Shown here: positions 16,756 through 24,029 of the stretch, piece after piece
How the letters are laid out: every line of letters starts with the position of its first letter
Position numbering within the stretch: position 1 is the first letter of the stretch
Assembly: GCA_946480915.1 (NCBI GenBank)
Contig: CAMLLO010000048.1
Coordinates: 1-29,757 of the forward strand
Direction: 5' to 3'
DNA from: an uncultured Sphingobacteriaceae bacterium
GTDB lineage: Bacteria; Bacteroidota; Bacteroidia; Sphingobacteriales; Sphingobacteriaceae
DNA: 29,757 nt
Notes under the pieces: model-generated
The model's database searches: none
What the model saw: the letters and a program-made list of their open reading frames with translations, nothing else
Told to the model about the DNA's origin: nothing
Position numbers and translations under genes: made by a program

Positions 16756-17970
16756 ATGAGCTGGATAAAACGTATCGATTTTAAACGCTGGGTCTTTGCT
16801 AATTTCTTAGTATTGGCGGCCTTTGGTACCCTGCTTCGCTACATGATGTGTTTTCCCTTCGGAAACTTAAAATACCTCTACATTTTGCATGCGCATTCTC
16901 ATTTCGCTTTCGCTGGATGGATGTTCATAGCCCTAGGGATTTTAATCAGCAGAAAACTAGATGAGGAAATCTCCACAGCTTTCCGTTGGATATTATTACT
17001 TGCGCTGATTTGTTCCTTCGGTATGCTTATAAGTTTCTCTTTACAAGGATACAAGGCGGTTTCAATCATCTTTTCGACTCTTTTTCTTTTCGTTTCCTAC
17101 TGGTTCGGGTATCTGGTGTATACGAGATGGAATACTAAGGACAGGGCTCTTTCAATAAAGCTTATAAAAGCAAGTGTTGGCTTTATGATGCTATCATCAA
17201 TAGGTCCATTGGCGCTGGGCATCTTAAAAGCCACAGGGAATACAGGTTTCATTTATGAAAACGCAATATATTTCTATCTGCATTTCCAAATGAATGGCTG
17301 GATGGTTTTGGCAGCATTAGCGCTGATAGCCGGTAAGTTTTTAAACTTGAACTATAGGGGCCAAAAAGCAATTAATACATGGTTAAACACTTTTATTCTT
17401 TCAACCATTCCGCTTTTTCTGATATTCACCTTATGGTCTAAGCCAGCATCATGGGTTTTTCTGATAGCCTTTCTCGCTGCTCTGGTAAATGTCCTAAGTT
17501 GGTTTATAATCATTAGAAAACTTAAGAGCGCAGTTGAACCACTTCCTCTTCTTATCCGACTGGCCTTGATTGCAATTTCGGTTAAGGTAGTTTTTCAGGT
17601 ACTGGTTTGTATTCCTTTGGTAGGCGAGTGGACTTTCCTCAACCGTAATCTGATTATTGGATACGTTCATTTGATTACCCTTGCTTGCGTTACGCCTGTT
17701 ATTATCGACCAGTTTGTTCCAAATCCAAAGAAGATTGTTGATTGGTTTTATTCTCTACTAACAATAACCTACCTGGTACTCCTGTTTATACAGCCGGCAT
17801 TAAGCCTGCTGCAAATAGCAATTCCATCATACCACTATTACTTACTAATCATCTCGGTTTTATACTGTTTGCTTGGTATTAGTTATTATATCCAAGTTTT
17901 TTACCCGCGTTCTACCTCCATTCTTCACACTAAATATTTAAATAAAATTGTATATGAAAACAACAACTAA
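16756..17970 (+). CDS. Uncharacterised multi-span membrane protein with HxHxH motif
   Basis: A 404-residue, almost wholly membrane-embedded protein with about 12 hydrophobic spans. Histidines lie in or beside spans: His45, His47 and His49 (LHAHSHFAFAGW), His176 (YLHFQMNGWM), His305 (GYVHLITLA) and His360. The pattern recalls heme-binding spans of heme-copper oxidase subunit I or NnrS-like proteins, but the His-His pair and His-x-His pair of a full catalytic site are not seen. No firm family assignment was possible. It starts one base after the DUF59 gene, and norB starts inside its last 17 bases, so the gene products are probably made in step. A role in nitric oxide reductase assembly, NO sensing or quinol/heme delivery is inferred from this coupling only. 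Confidence 0.85.
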   Translation: MSWIKRIDFKRWVFANFLVLAAFGTLLRYMMCFPFGNLKYLYILHAHSHFAFAGWMFIALGILISRKLDEEISTAFRWILLLALICSFGMLISFSLQGYKAVSIIFSTLFLFVSYWFGYLVYTRWNTKDRALSIKLIKASVGFMMLSSIGPLALGILKATGNTGFIYENAIYFYLHFQMNGWMVLAALALIAGKFLNLNYRGQKAINTWLNTFILSTIPLFLIFTLWSKPASWVFLIAFLAALVNVLSWFIIIRKLKSAVEPLPLLIRLALIAISVKVVFQVLVCIPLVGEWTFLNRNLIIGYVHLITLACVTPVIIDQFVPNPKKIVDWFYSLLTITYLVLLFIQPALSLLQIAIPSYHYYLLIISVLYCLLGISYYIQVFYPRSTSILHTKYLNKIVYENNN

Positions 17971-20218
17971 GCTTTGGCTGGCTTTTGGGCTGGTGGTAAG
18001 CTTATCCTTTGCAGTGCTAATTTATTACGGGTTTGAGATTTATCAAAAAGCCCCCCCTGTGCCGGTAAAAGTTGTAACTACCGATAATTCCGAACTTTTT
18101 TCTGGCCAGGATATAAAAGACGGACAAAACGTTTGGCAAAGTATGGGCGGTCAGGAGGTAGGCTCGATCTGGGGCCATGGCGCATATGTTGCACCCGACT
18201 GGACCGCAGACTGGCTTCATAGAGAGGCTTTGTATATTCTTAACTTCTGGGCTCAGCAAGAGCATTCAAGCACCTACGACAAGCTGGACGAGGAAACAAA
18301 AGCAGGCTTACAAATCCGGCTGCAGAAAGAATTGCGCACCAATACCTATAATCCGGAAACCAAAGTTCTGACAATTTCTCCGCTACGGGCGCAAGCATTT
18401 GAATACTTACGCGGATACTATTCTTCGCTGTTTACTGACGATCCTGCATTTAATACGTTAAGGGATAATTACGCAATACCAAAAAATGCCATAAAAGATA
18501 CGAACAGACTAAGGCAAATGAATACCTTTTTCTTTTGGGCCAGCTGGGCATGTGTAACTAATCGGCCCGGAGAAAATGTTTCGTACACCCATAACTGGCC
18601 GCCTGATAAGTTGATCGGAAATATTGCTACCGGTGATTTGATTATGTGGACCGGCTTTAGCGTAATTTTGCTTCTTTTAGGCATTGGCATCCTGGCATTT
18701 TATAACGCAAAGGCAAACGAAGCCGAATACGAGGAAGAGATACCCGAAACCGATCCTTTGATGAATCATTCATCAACACCTTCCATGCGGGCTACGCTCA
18801 AGTATTTTTGGATTGTATCGGCATTGATGCTGGTGCAGGTTATTCTCGGCGTTGTAACAGCGCATTTCGGTGTAGAGGGCGGTGGGTTCTATGGTATCCC
18901 GCTGGATGAAATTTTGCCCTATTCTTTAAGCAGGACCTGGCATGTGCAACTTGGTATATTCTGGATCGCCACTTCCTGGCTGGCAACCGGATTGTACATC
19001 GCACCGGCTGTTTCTGAATACGAACCGAAATATCAAAAACTAGGAGTTAATGTGCTGTTCATCGCTTTGATTGTTGTTGTGGTTGGATCCATGATCGGAC
19101 AGTGGTATGGTGTAATGCAGCGCCTTGGTCTAGTCGAAAACTTCTGGCTGGGTCATCAGGGCTACGAATATGTGGATTTGGGAAGGTTATGGCAAATATT
19201 CCTGCTTGTTGGATTATTTCTTTGGCTATTCCTGATGGTAAGAGCTTTATTGCCTGCCTTAAGGAAGAAAACTGGCAGCCGCCATTTGCTTATTATGTTT
19301 GTCATCGCGTCTGCAGCAATAGCTATGTTTTATGCAGCGGGCTTAATGTGGGGACGACAAACCAATCTTGCGATTGCCGAATACTGGCGCTGGTGGGTGG
19401 TTCACCTATGGGTGGAAGGATTTTTTGAGGTGTTCGCAACGGTGGTTGCAGCGTTTCTTTTTGTAAGGATGAAGTTGTTACACGAAAAATCAGCGACATT
19501 GAATGTGTTGTTTGCTACAATCATATTCTTGTCTGGAGGTATCCTCGGAACCTTTCACCACCTATATTTTTCCGGAACGCCAAAGGCAATTATGGCATTG
19601 GGTGCAACCTTCAGTGCTCTTGAAGTAGTTCCATTGGTATTGATCGGTTACGAAGCCTATCACAACTATCGCTTAAGCAATAAAAGAGAGTGGGTAAGCG
19701 GATATAAATGGCCAATTTATTGTCTTATTGCCGTTGCATTTTGGAACTTTCTGGGCGCGGGGATTTTCGGATTTATCATTAATCCACCTGTAGCGCTGTA
19801 TTATGTGCAGGGCTTAAACACAACACCACTTCACGGACATACCGCCTTATTCGGTGTTTACGGTGTTTTAGGGATCGGTTTAATGCTTTTCGTTCTAAAG
19901 GGCCTGTATCGTCAAAATGTTTGGAGAGATGGCTTAATTGGCTTTGCTTTTTGGTCAATTAACATTGGTTTGATGCTTATGGCCTTGCTAAGTTTGCTTC
20001 CTATCGGGATGTTACAGGCAGTTGCCAGTGTAAACGAGGGTATGTGGTACGCACGGTCGGCAGAATTTATGCAGCAGCCTTTAATGGAAACATTGCGCTG
20101 GTTACGAGCCATCGGCGATACAATTTTTGCAGTCGGAACAGTTGCCCTGGCACTGTTTGTAATTGGGTTAAAGTTTGGCTGGAGCTTTAAAAAAGGTGAG
20201 TTCGATATAAATAAATAA
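17954..20218 (+). CDS. norB: Quinol-dependent nitric oxide reductase (qNOR)
   Basis: Inner-membrane enzyme reducing two NO to N2O with electrons from quinol. The 754-residue length and the absence of any CxxCH heme c motif mark the single-subunit quinol type. Ligands (numbered from ATG 17954): His330 (WHVQLG) and His629 for the low-spin heme b, His627 for the active-site heme, His484 and the His535-His536 pair for the non-heme iron, with Glu488 (HLWVE) and Glu557 (ALEVVPL), both required in NOR enzymes, present. The N-terminal soluble part has the typical GQNVWQSMGGQEVGSIWGHG. The ATG at 17954 is preferred over a TTG six bases earlier. No denitrification genes upstream of NO (nir) are in view, so it may serve detoxification rather than full denitrification. 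Confidence 0.95.
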   Translation: MKTTTKLWLAFGLVVSLSFAVLIYYGFEIYQKAPPVPVKVVTTDNSELFSGQDIKDGQNVWQSMGGQEVGSIWGHGAYVAPDWTADWLHREALYILNFWAQQEHSSTYDKLDEETKAGLQIRLQKELRTNTYNPETKVLTISPLRAQAFEYLRGYYSSLFTDDPAFNTLRDNYAIPKNAIKDTNRLRQMNTFFFWASWACVTNRPGENVSYTHNWPPDKLIGNIATGDLIMWTGFSVILLLLGIGILAFYNAKANEAEYEEEIPETDPLMNHSSTPSMRATLKYFWIVSALMLVQVILGVVTAHFGVEGGGFYGIPLDEILPYSLSRTWHVQLGIFWIATSWLATGLYIAPAVSEYEPKYQKLGVNVLFIALIVVVVGSMIGQWYGVMQRLGLVENFWLGHQGYEYVDLGRLWQIFLLVGLFLWLFLMVRALLPALRKKTGSRHLLIMFVIASAAIAMFYAAGLMWGRQTNLAIAEYWRWWVVHLWVEGFFEVFATVVAAFLFVRMKLLHEKSATLNVLFATIIFLSGGILGTFHHLYFSGTPKAIMALGATFSALEVVPLVLIGYEAYHNYRLSNKREWVSGYKWPIYCLIAVAFWNFLGAGIFGFIINPPVALYYVQGLNTTPLHGHTALFGVYGVLGIGLMLFVLKGLYRQNVWRDGLIGFAFWSINIGLMLMALLSLLPIGMLQAVASVNEGMWYARSAEFMQQPLMETLRWLRAIGDTIFAVGTVALALFVIGLKFGWSFKKGEFDINK

Positions 20219-20226
20219 GTGTTGTT

Positions 20227-20270
20227 GAAAGCAGAAGTACCAGCTATGCTTCTGCTTTCTTTCTATTTTT
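20227..20270 (+). terminator. Intrinsic terminator after norB
   Basis: Perfect 11-base stem GAAAGCAGAAG (20227-20237) with CTTCTGCTTTC (20249-20259) and an 11-base loop, followed by a T-rich tail. It closes the ric-norB operon and separates it from queD. Confidence 0.85.
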
Positions 20271-20315
20271 ATCGCTATACAAAGTACCGGAGAAAAGTAT
20301 TTTTAAATTCTTAGA

Positions 20316-20363
20316 TGATTTCAATCATTTCAGGAATGGATACACAAACTCATCTTTGCACAC
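20316..20363 (+). promoter_or_regulatory. CRP/FNR-type site and promoter for queD
   Basis: TGAT-TTCA-ATCA at 20316-20327 is a perfect palindrome apart from its centre. Its centre lies 36.5 bases before the last G of CATCTTTG (20351-20358), which matches the TAnnTTTG -7 consensus at all but one position. The predicted transcript start near 20363 puts the site at about -41.5. The geometry equals that at the ric and ferredoxin promoters. Confidence 0.6.
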
Positions 20364-20373
20364 AAAAAACAGA

Positions 20374-20730
20374 ATGATATTATACAAGCAATTCACCTTT
20401 GATTCAGCTCATTTTCTACCTAACCTTCCAGACGGACATCCCTGTAAAGAACTTCACGGACATACCTATCATTTAACCGTTTTTGTTGAAGGTGAGATAC
20501 AAAACGAGAAGGGGTGGGTGCTTGATTTTAAAGATCTAAAAAAAGCTGTTAAGCCTGTTATTCAACAAATAGATCATAAATTACTTAATAATATAGAAGG
20601 CTTGCAAAATCCTACCAGCGAATTGATGGCCGTATGGTTATGGAGCCGCATTAAGCCTCACCTTCCCGAATTAAAGAGGATCGAGTTAAAAGAGACTCCA
20701 ACTTCCGGGGTAATTTATGAAGGAGAATAG
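20374..20730 (+). CDS. queD: 6-carboxytetrahydropterin synthase / PTPS family protein
   Basis: Zinc enzyme of the QueD/6-pyruvoyl-tetrahydropterin synthase family. QueD converts dihydroneopterin triphosphate to 6-carboxytetrahydropterin in the queuosine (7-deazaguanine) pathway. Zinc ligands His13 (FDSAHFLP), His28 and His30 (LHGHTYHL) are present, as are the catalytic Cys24 (HPCKEL) and the C-terminal Glu in LKETPTSG. The 118-residue length from ATG 20374 matches E. coli-type QueD; a TTG 18 bases upstream is rejected. The gene stands alone behind its own FNR-like promoter, without other queuosine genes, and its last 16 bases overlap the convergent split-barrel gene. A different pterin product cannot be excluded from sequence. 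Confidence 0.85.
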   Translation: MILYKQFTFDSAHFLPNLPDGHPCKELHGHTYHLTVFVEGEIQNEKGWVLDFKDLKKAVKPVIQQIDHKLLNNIEGLQNPTSELMAVWLWSRIKPHLPELKRIELKETPTSGVIYEGE

Positions 20731-21161
20731 TTGTACAGCGCAGGTCTTTCCCATTTTAGCTTCTTTCCGAAGATTTTAGTGTTATCAGTCATTTTTACCG
20801 TCTCTAATTGGATAAGCCAGACATGACCTGGCTTTGCTAAGGCCAGCGGAAGTTTTTTATGATAGTACAATTCAGGATTTATATCATCGGGAAAGTCTTC
20901 AATAAGTATTCTTCCTGTAAACTGGATACCTTTTAAGGATATAAAATCAATTTTGTCTGGTAAAATGCAGCCCGCGATATAAGGATTGTTTGAAATTAGC
21001 TTCGAGTGATGAGTGTTTAACGAAGATTTAAAAAATAACAGATAGTTCTTTTCGTCAAATACATAAAAACAGTTAAAACAGTAGGGTCTGTTGTTTTCGT
21101 CAACACAGGCAATGCTAGCTATTTTATTGTCTTTTATAAAATTGCTGATGTCTTTTTCCAT
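20715..21161 (-). CDS. Pyridoxamine 5'-phosphate oxidase-like split-barrel flavoprotein
   Basis: A 148-residue protein with the pattern of the flavin-binding split-barrel (PNPOx-like) family. It has KIASIACVDENNRPYCFNCFYVFD at about 13-36, YLLFFKSS at about 40-47, HSKLISNNPYIAGCIL at about 52-67, and a strand with GIQFTGR near 80. Members bind FMN, F420 or heme and many are of unknown substrate. Start at ATG 21161 is chosen over a TTG two codons upstream. It is transcribed toward queD, sharing 16 bases of 3' end, and is divergent from the ferredoxin gene. The shared upstream region contains a TTTGA-AGCA-TCAAA palindrome. The precise reaction is not recognisable. Confidence 0.78.
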   Translation of the reverse strand: MEKDISNFIKDNKIASIACVDENNRPYCFNCFYVFDEKNYLLFFKSSLNTHHSKLISNNPYIAGCILPDKIDFISLKGIQFTGRILIEDFPDDINPELYYHKKLPLALAKPGHVWLIQLETVKMTDNTKIFGKKLKWERPALYNYSPS

Positions 21162-21220
21162 AGCCAAACATACAGTTTACCAGTTATTTGATTAATGTTT
21201 GCAATCATCAACGTATATGA

Positions 21221-21234
21221 TTTGAAGCATCAAA
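21221..21234. promoter_or_regulatory. Palindrome TTTGA-N4-TCAAA upstream of split-barrel gene
   Basis: Perfect 5+5 base arms, 60 bases before the ATG of the split-barrel protein on the - strand. It could be an operator for that gene. Its spacing is shorter than an FNR site and it does not match the TGAY-N4-RTCA pattern. Confidence 0.35.
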
Positions 21235-21264
21235 ACCCAGTTTCTGATTCTTTATATTGAAATG

Positions 21265-21312
21265 TGACAGTCGTCATTTTATTTGAGGGCAGATATTTTC
21301 TCTTTTGTAAGA
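21265..21312 (+). promoter_or_regulatory. CRP/FNR-type site and promoter for ferredoxin-KAS pair
   Basis: TGAC-AGTC-GTCA at 21265-21276, with its centre 36.5 bases before the last G of CTCTTTTG (21300-21307). The octamer CTCTTTTG and its distance are identical to those at the ric promoter. The transcript would start near 21312, just before the ATG at 21324. Confidence 0.6.
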
Positions 21313-21323
21313 AGTAATTGAAC

Positions 21324-21680
21324 ATGATAAATTTTCAAGTTAAAGACATAAACTCGCTTGTTCAGAATATCGAAATCCCTGATTATATCAATCTGAGTTT
21401 GATGGAAGTATTGAAGGCTTGGGGATATCCTATTGCCGCAACTTGCCGTGGTATAGCCCAATGCGCTACCTGCCATTTGATCGTTCTTAAGGGATTAGAA
21501 CAATTGCCTGAACCAAACGACCGTGAAGTTGATACACTTGATCTGCTTCCTGATTCTGATTATAAAAGCCGGCTTGCCTGCCAGCTAAAAGTCGATAACC
21601 ATTTAAATGACTGTGTTTTTGAATTAAAAGGAAGCAGAAGCCTTATTTGTGGAACAAGTGTCGTAAGCCCCCGGTCGTAG
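21324..21680 (+). CDS. [2Fe-2S] ferredoxin
   Basis: A 118-residue electron carrier. Four cysteines fit one [2Fe-2S] cluster: Cys41, Cys47 and Cys50 in a C-x5-C-x2-C arrangement (CRGIAQCATC) and Cys86 (RLACQL). The x5 spacing is that of adrenodoxin/Isc-type ferredoxins, not the plant type (x4). ATG 21324 is preferred over a TTG two codons earlier. An FNR-like site and promoter lie directly upstream. The stop codon falls just before the best start of the ketosynthase gene, so the two are probably translationally coupled. Its redox partner is unknown; the ketosynthase itself needs no electrons. Confidence 0.9.
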   Translation: MINFQVKDINSLVQNIEIPDYINLSLMEVLKAWGYPIAATCRGIAQCATCHLIVLKGLEQLPEPNDREVDTLDLLPDSDYKSRLACQLKVDNHLNDCVFELKGSRSLICGTSVVSPRS

Positions 21681-21682
21681 TT

Positions 21683-22855
21683 TTGGAAAATGTAATCGTA
21701 ATTCGCGGACATGGAGTAATTTCAGTATCCGGTCACGACAAGCCTTCAGTTTTTGAAAGTTACTGGTCTGGAATCGCTAAATTTCATTGGGACGAGCATG
21801 TCACTGGTGCTTTGCAAACTGGTAGTGCGACGCTACTTGAACAAATTTCCGACGAGAACAAAGCCTTTCGTGGAGTCGACAGATCTGTTTTGATGGCTAT
21901 TTATGCCGCAAGGCAGGCGATTGAAACGGCTGGCTGGAAAGGCGACAAAGGTGTCGGGGTTAACATTGGATCGTCCAGGGGCGCAACAGCCCTGTTTGAA
22001 CATGCTATTGCAGAATTTCAGGTAAAGGGCACGGTTCCGGCATCCACGTCACCGGCTACAACTTTGGGTAACATATCATCCTGGGTGGCGCAGGATTTGA
22101 ATGCATCGGGGCCGCTCATTAGTCATTCGGTAACCTGCAGTACCGGTCTGCAGGCAATCGCAAATGGTTTTGCCTGGTTAAGATCAGGTATGGCCGACAA
22201 GTTCTTAGTCGGTGCATCCGAAGCTCCGCTCACACCTTTTACCCTGGCGCAAATGAAAGCTCTGGGGATTTATTCTGTGGAAACTGACACATCATATCCC
22301 TGCAGGCCCTTGAACGCTGAGCAAAAAAATACCTTTGTTTTGGGCGAGGGGGCGGCTTTATTCGCTTTAGAGAAAATAGATAGAGCAGATTACAAAAAGG
22401 GCCTCGGACAGATAATTATTGAGTCGGTTGGTTTTGGTTTCGAGCAGATAAAAAGTAAAACGGGTATTTCGAAAGAGGGATTAGCGTTTAAAGTAGCTAT
22501 GCAAAATGCGATAGACAAGGCACCGGATAAATCACCTATAGACCTTATTATTTTGCATGCTCCAGGCACTGTTGCAGGCGATGCCGCCGAGCTAGTGGCC
22601 ATTGAAAGCGTTTTTAAGAATTCGGAAATGCCGGTTTTATGCTCACAAAAGTGGATGACAGGGCATACCCTGGGGGCTTCTGCTTGTCTAAGTCTGGATT
22701 ACGCAATCTATATTTTAAAAACGCAGCACTATTTAACTTTCCCCTATTCCGCATTAGTTGATACCGCCAGAAATAGGCCCATTAAAAGAATACTTATTAA
22801 TGCAGCAGGCTTTGGCGGCAATGCTGCAGCGATAATAGTAAGTTGTTTAAAATAG
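21683..22855 (+). CDS. Beta-ketoacyl-ACP synthase (FabF/KAS II-like), stand-alone
   Basis: Condensing enzyme of the thiolase fold, about 390 residues. The Cys-His-His triad is intact: Cys152 (SVTCSTGLQ), His292 (ILHAPGT) and His328 (TGHTLGAS), numbered from TTG 21683. The family motif VLGEGAAL is also present. The start is uncertain because no ATG or GTG fits; TTG 21683 directly after the ferredoxin stop seems best, while TTG 21647 would overlap that gene. No acyl carrier protein, reductase or dehydratase gene accompanies it, so it is not part of a visible fatty acid or aryl polyene cluster. Pairing with a ferredoxin under an FNR-like promoter suggests a redox-conditioned acyl product, an inference only. 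Confidence 0.88.
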   Translation: MENVIVIRGHGVISVSGHDKPSVFESYWSGIAKFHWDEHVTGALQTGSATLLEQISDENKAFRGVDRSVLMAIYAARQAIETAGWKGDKGVGVNIGSSRGATALFEHAIAEFQVKGTVPASTSPATTLGNISSWVAQDLNASGPLISHSVTCSTGLQAIANGFAWLRSGMADKFLVGASEAPLTPFTLAQMKALGIYSVETDTSYPCRPLNAEQKNTFVLGEGAALFALEKIDRADYKKGLGQIIIESVGFGFEQIKSKTGISKEGLAFKVAMQNAIDKAPDKSPIDLIILHAPGTVAGDAAELVAIESVFKNSEMPVLCSQKWMTGHTLGASACLSLDYAIYILKTQHYLTFPYSALVDTARNRPIKRILINAAGFGGNAAAIIVSCLK

Positions 22856-22918
22856 CTAAAATACCTTCCGGGCCCTCAATCACATTCCGGATTGTATAAG
22901 GGTCAGATCCAATTTTGC

Positions 22919-23605
22919 TTAGTTGCACGTAACTGTTCCATCGATGTTGATTGCGTGCGAGATGTAAGGAATTTCAACATTCAATCCCCTTGCCATCAAA
23001 AAGCTTCCGGCGATAATGAATAATATTGGAACCAACATTCCGGGCGTTCTAAATTTTCTAAAGACCAGGGGAGAGACGGCGGTTAAAAACAATAAAGGCA
23101 AGGTTCCCAATCCAAAAAATAACATTGAGCGACTTGATTCAAGAGCGGTATTTAAATTTATCGCCTGCGTGAGGGCAACATAGGTAACGCCGCAGGGTAG
23201 AAGCCCATTTAAAGATCCGGCGACAAAGGCACCATAAGGCTTGCTCATATATTTCCCTAACAATTTGGTAAGGAGTCCGATCAGTTTCGAAGAAACAATC
23301 TTGTTTCGTGTGAGGCGAACTCTAGTAAAATAATTTATTCCTGCAATCAGCAATAGCGTTCCTGTAAGCAACGACAAGGCTTGTTGCAAACCCAATAAGC
23401 TAAAGCCTTTACCTATCAAACCCAAAATCAGTCCCAAAAACCCATACATTAAAACTCTGCCTGCCTGGTAGAGGAATCGTTGCAAAATTGAGATCAAAAG
23501 TGATTCTCTGGAAAATGGTAGAGCTAAGATCAAAGGGCCGCACATCGATATGCAATGTACGCTACCGAACAGGCCGGTAAAGAAGGCTAATGCTTCAAAG
23601 CTCAT
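22919..23605 (-). CDS. SafE/TauE-like membrane protein of cbb3 oxidase cluster
   Basis: A polytopic membrane protein of 228 residues, about six spans, annotated in related genomes as a sulfite exporter TauE/SafE family member. It carries the GSVHCISMCGP motif at 14-24 (Cys18, Met21, Cys22) and LLPCG with Cys138, a pattern also seen in DsbD/copper-transport relatives. It is the last gene of the cco cluster, overlapping ccoH by 4 bases (ATGA). Its position and metal-binding-type cysteines suggest a role in copper delivery or assembly of the oxidase rather than sulfite export. That is inference; the substrate is not visible. Confidence 0.82.
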   Translation of the reverse strand: MSFEALAFFTGLFGSVHCISMCGPLILALPFSRESLLISILQRFLYQAGRVLMYGFLGLILGLIGKGFSLLGLQQALSLLTGTLLLIAGINYFTRVRLTRNKIVSSKLIGLLTKLLGKYMSKPYGAFVAGSLNGLLPCGVTYVALTQAINLNTALESSRSMLFFGLGTLPLLFLTAVSPLVFRKFRTPGMLVPILFIIAGSFLMARGLNVEIPYISHAINIDGTVTCN

Positions 23606-24027
23606 GGCATTACAATTTCCTGTTCGAGCAGATATGTTTTACCCTTAACAATGTAGTTCATCGAAAGCATCCATGGCCCGCTTTTAAGGTCGCCTTCCAG
23701 AACTTTAACACTGTAATCTTCATCAGTTAAACGTTCCAATGCGGTATCCATTTTGGCATCAGAAAGGCGCTTGAAACTGAGCCTGCATTTTGCTGAATCA
23801 GCAAAACTGATTGAAAGCCCTTGGTCGTTTACATTAATAAGCGGCACCACCGAATCTGCCATAGCGCTTCGCTTCGCATCATATCTTTCATTGTATTTCA
23901 GACCCTGCTCGTAATAATCGTTTTCTATTAAAGAATCATCATTACTGAAAACCATTTTTATGCTTAATGTTATGATAAAGGCCATGAATAATGCCATTGC
24001 CACAACCAGTTTTGTTCCCCAGTTCAT
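23602..24027 (-). CDS. ccoH: cbb3 oxidase assembly protein CcoH/FixH
   Basis: A 141-residue protein with a single N-terminal membrane span (about 5-27) and a soluble domain outside, matching FixH/CcoH, which helps assemble cbb3 oxidase. Conserved NDDSLIENDYYEQGLKYNER at about 29-48 contains the FixH motif DYYEKGLxY. It starts 2 bases after the ccoG stop and overlaps the SafE-like gene by 4 bases, so the three genes are translationally coupled. Confidence 0.9.
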   Translation of the reverse strand: MNWGTKLVVAMALFMAFIITLSIKMVFSNDDSLIENDYYEQGLKYNERYDAKRSAMADSVVPLINVNDQGLSISFADSAKCRLSFKRLSDAKMDTALERLTDEDYSVKVLEGDLKSGPWMLSMNYIVKGKTYLLEQEIVMP

Positions 24028-24029
24028 AA

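Noticed and set aside
18017..18690. Long reading frames on the - strand inside norB, and similar ones inside susC, ccoNO and GH2.
   Set aside because: They lie wholly within strongly supported genes, have no recognisable family and no plausible starts; they are shadows.
22871..22903. Possible bidirectional terminator between the ketosynthase and the SafE-like gene (CAATC/GATTG stem with outer CCCT/AGGG).
   Set aside because: Only 5 contiguous base pairs with a mismatched outer part and a weak T tract; too weak to list.
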